From: Gammaproteobacteria bacterium
GTDB lineage: Bacteria > Pseudomonadota > Gammaproteobacteria > Steroidobacterales > Steroidobacteraceae
Direction: 5' to 3'
Length of the DNA: 6,921 nucleotides
NCBI GenBank assembly: GCA_003165495.1
Contig: PMMB01000314.1
Span: forward strand, 1-6,921
Both the position numbers and the translations under genes were made by a program. Positions 5,238 through 6,921 of this stretch are shown piece after piece; positions within the stretch are counted from its first letter, which is position 1; each line of letters opens with the position of its first letter. The notes under the pieces were generated by a model. That model was not told the DNA's origin. It made no database searches and was given only the letters and a program-made list of their open reading frames with translations.

Positions 5238-5606
5238 CGACGATCGCGCCACATATGCGGGTAGCCGCACTCCGGTCGCTTGCTCATGCTTGACCGCCCT
5301 AATCGACACGCTGGTATGGATGCGTGCGGCGTTAGAATTGGTGGCGGGCGCGGGCGCGGGCTCGCAGGCTCCTAGCCCTTCTACTGCCGGTTGGATTTTC
5401 GCGAGCTGGCTGTCCCAAAATCCCGTATTTGAGAAACACGGTATCGCAAATTCGCCGCAAAAAATGCTACCAGCTTCTGGTAAATTTTCCGACAAGGGTA
5501 AGGACGCACGGCGGCTGAGCAATTGGCTTGGCTCGCCCCTGGCTCTCGGGGCGGCCTTTTCTCTGGCGAAAACGACTGACTGGATGCGTACGAGCTGATC
5601 ACTCTT
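5238..5606. other. Stretch with no convincing gene
   Basis: Several frames are open on both strands, for example 5290-5598 on plus and 5154-5522 on minus, but none has a good ribosome-binding site with family-like motifs. They overlap each other, and the minus one also crosses the weak terminator. A GC-rich micro-repeat (GGGCGC units, about 5345-5360) occurs. I see no RNA gene or insertion-sequence end. It may be decayed DNA. Confidence 0.4.
5534..5560 (+). terminator. Candidate hairpin with short T tract
   Basis: CGCCCC (5534-5539) pairs with GGGGCG (5548-5553) around an 8-nt loop, followed by GCC and TTTT. It faces plus-strand transcription but no clear plus-strand gene precedes it closely, so it may be a relic or may insulate the convergent gene at 5607-5795. 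Confidence 0.3.
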
Positions 5607-5795
5607 TCACGCGATATTGACGGGCTCTAATTCAAGGGCATGGCGACGGTGCGTAGTCGCCACGTGGCAATCGTTCCACTGTACCCTGACGTAATCGGGC
5701 TCCAACGCCTCGGTGATCACGCCGGTCGCGTATACACCAGAGTCGCTGAGAGCGACCCGATCACCGATTTGTAGATGCTTAGCGTTGCAGATCAA
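5607..5795 (-). CDS. Small SH3-like hypothetical protein
   Basis: A 62-residue protein with the look of a small SH3-like or KOW-like beta barrel: LQIGDRVALSDSG at about 8-20, YATGVITEALEPDYVRVQWND in the middle, and TTHRRHALELEP near the end. The GDRV...G.V...YVRVQW.D pattern is typical of short domains that bind nucleic acid or protein, but no specific family or job can be named. The frame is open from a TTG at 5834. I chose the TTG at 5795 because AAGGAG stands exactly 6 nt upstream of it and the protein-like pattern begins soon after; no ATG exists in the frame. It appears monocistronic, on the same strand as the amidase but about 500 nt from it. Confidence 0.6.
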   Translation of the reverse strand: MICNAKHLQIGDRVALSDSGVYATGVITEALEPDYVRVQWNDCHVATTHRRHALELEPVNIA

Positions 5796-5911
5796 TTGAC
5801 TCTCCTTGCCTTGATTTGGATACAAGGATAACAAGTCAAAAACCGCAGTCGAATCGGTACTTCCCGCAGTTCGAGCGGATCTGGATCACAGAATCTGCTG
5901 GATCTTCCTTG

Positions 5912-6181
5912 TCAATCAAGTCCTGAAGACCGAAATGGCGAGAACGTCTTACCTGTCGTGCTGTACGGATCGCGCGGCGTCAGCATCAGCAACCGTCGCT
6001 CATGCTCGCGCCGAACGAACACGAAGCCATACTCAGGCGTCGCCTCGGCTTGCCATCCTTCACTCGCGAGCGCCCCTCGGCAATTCTTTGCACGCCCACG
6101 CTTTTCTCTAATCGACCCGCCAAACTGCGAGAGACAAACTCGCCATCCGCTCTTGGATTCGATCCGAGCGAGAGGGTGGCG
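5912..6181 (-). pseudogene. Orphan protein-like frame without a start codon
   Basis: Between an in-frame TAA at 6184-6182 and a TGA at 5914-5912, 89 codons are open on the minus strand. The last half reads like a genuine conserved domain end: SEGWQAEATPEYGFVFV, RREHERRLLMLTPRDPY and KTFSPFR, with third positions rich in G/C. There is no ATG, and no GTG or TTG early enough to give the whole domain; the only ATG lies at residue 66. It is most simply the 3' remnant of a gene that lost its beginning by frameshift or deletion. I do not recognise its family with certainty. Overlapping frames on both strands look less protein-like. Confidence 0.4.
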
Positions 6182-6313
6182 TTAGCCATTGAGGTGAGGT
6201 CATGACATGCATAGCCGCGGATCTTCGGACGGGTACAACTCAATTAAGGCGCAATTTAACCAGCGTCCCCTGAAGACGGGTCGGGTGCGGAACGCGCGAT
6301 CCAGGCGCTAGAC

Positions 6314-6921
6314 CTACGGCGTGCCGGTGAGCAATCCCTGTTCCACCAGCACCGGCGGATGGCGGTGATGAGTGGTTTGCTCGTATCCGTAGGCGTAGCC
6401 CAAGAGCTCTCCGTCGTGCCAGGGCTTCCCTGAAATCTCGAGCCCGAACGGCAGTCCGCCCGAATAGTAGCCGCCCACCACGACGACCGCGGGTACCCCC
6501 AGCATGTTCACCCAGCTGGTGTCGGAGTGCGGACCTTCGCTGAGCCGGCCATTTTGCGCCATGGTCTCATCGACCGGTGGCATCTGGATTGCGGGATAGA
6601 CAAAGCCGTCGAGATGCAGGCGCTCCATGGTGCTGAGATAGGCCTCCATCAGACGCCGGCGGGGGCCGTAGTAATTGGCCTCGGCATCCGGATCGTTCTC
6701 GATCTTGCGCTGTGTGAGCGTGATGTCACCGAATTGCGCGTTCGCTTTCTCGGTGCCGATGATCGGCTCGCCGAGCGGCTGGCCAATCAATTCCTCGTAC
6801 TGGGAGGCGGAATGATATTGCGCGGGTCCGAAGGTCCCCAGAAACAGATCAGTCCCTTCCTTGACGTACGGGTACGTCGCCACGCGGATCGCGAGCCGCA
6901 CAAAGCTGTCCGGCAGCACCG
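6314..6921 (-). CDS. Amidase signature family enzyme, C-terminal part (runs off the window)
   Basis: The final 201 residues of an amidase-signature (AS) hydrolase, the superfamily of GatA, indoleacetamide hydrolase and fatty-acid amide hydrolase, which cleave C-N amide bonds with a Ser-cisSer-Lys triad. Support comes from the C-terminal core: MERLHLDGFVYPAIQMPP, then NMLGVPAVVVVGGYYSGGLP and FGLEISGKPWHDGELLGYAY, matching the usual G-x-P-A...G-x-P-x-G-L-x...L-x-x-A-x-x-x-E-x-x pattern, ending with VLVEQGLL. The triad lies in the missing N-terminal half, so activity and substrate cannot be judged. The frame continues past base 6921; the GTG at 6919 is an internal valine codon, not a start. No terminator is obvious after the stop at 6314. 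Its relation to the receptor is unproven. Confidence 0.88.
   Translation of the reverse strand, partial: VLPDSFVRLAIRVATYPYVKEGTDLFLGTFGPAQYHSASQYEELIGQPLGEPIIGTEKANAQFGDITLTQRKIENDPDAEANYYGPRRRLMEAYLSTMERLHLDGFVYPAIQMPPVDETMAQNGRLSEGPHSDTSWVNMLGVPAVVVVGGYYSGGLPFGLEISGKPWHDGELLGYAYGYEQTTHHRHPPVLVEQGLLTGTP

Noticed and set aside
5154..5522. A 122-codon minus-strand frame and competing frames in the same stretch
   Set aside because: Overlapping frames on both strands are equally open, none has a clear ribosome-binding site, and I recognise no family, so no gene was called.
5986..6243. An 85-codon minus-strand frame starting with ATG
   Set aside because: It has a start but low-complexity, motif-free content. 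The neighbouring frame without a start (5912-6181) looks more protein-like.
6917..6919. GTG as the start of the amidase
   Set aside because: The homologous pattern shows only the C-terminal half of the family and the frame remains open to the window end, so this codon is an internal valine.
1..6921. CRISPR array, complete insertion sequence or rRNA
   Set aside because: No regularly spaced repeats, no transposase with terminal inverted repeats and no rRNA-like sequence were seen on reading both strands.

Overview
The window reads as Gram-negative, probably gammaproteobacterial, accessory DNA next to a tRNA gene. It encodes an outer-membrane TonB-dependent receptor, a proteobacterial-type HigB/HigA pair and a moderately GC-rich coding style with strong G/C third-position bias in the receptor. 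The exact taxon cannot be fixed from sequence reading alone; a xanthomonad- or Steroidobacter-like soil organism is a guess.

Layout. Bases 1-33 are the 3' end of a tRNA gene ending in encoded CCA. An AT-rich stretch follows, with a tRNA-like T-arm remnant on the minus strand. A minus-strand operon lies at 163-1025: a toxin-first higB-higA module (747-1025 and 424-738), then a small basic protein of unknown function (163-396). A 19-bp inverted repeat just upstream of higB looks like the autoregulatory operator. The toxin seems to lack about 11 internal residues that the HigB2/RelE family normally has. A roughly 580-bp regulatory or decayed region (1054-1639) carries a 27-bp repeat, a perfect 12-bp palindrome, a plausible sigma70-type promoter and a small hairpin. 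It leads into the 842-residue TonB-dependent receptor (1640-4168), which starts with GTG and has a signal peptide, TonB box, plug and barrel. A strong 13-bp hairpin follows the receptor.

Right of the receptor is debris: a second copy of the 27-bp repeat (4260-4286), a sequence matching the tRNA 3' end at 18 of 21 positions (4283-4303), and a frameshifted, truncated SEC-C-domain pseudogene (4341-4698). Then come a small STAS/SpoIIAA-like protein (4795-5160), about 450 bp with no convincing gene, a small SH3-like protein on the minus strand (5607-5795), an orphan protein-like frame with no start codon (5912-6181), and the C-terminal 201 residues of an amidase-signature-family enzyme on the minus strand that runs off the window (6314-6921).

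Interpretation. The tRNA end, the att-like repeat, the addiction module and the gene fragments fit a worn genomic island that lost its integrase, with the TA module and the receptor as the best-preserved cargo. The receptor may take up a large or scarce nutrient. The nearby amidase could process an imported amide, but nothing in the sequence proves that link.
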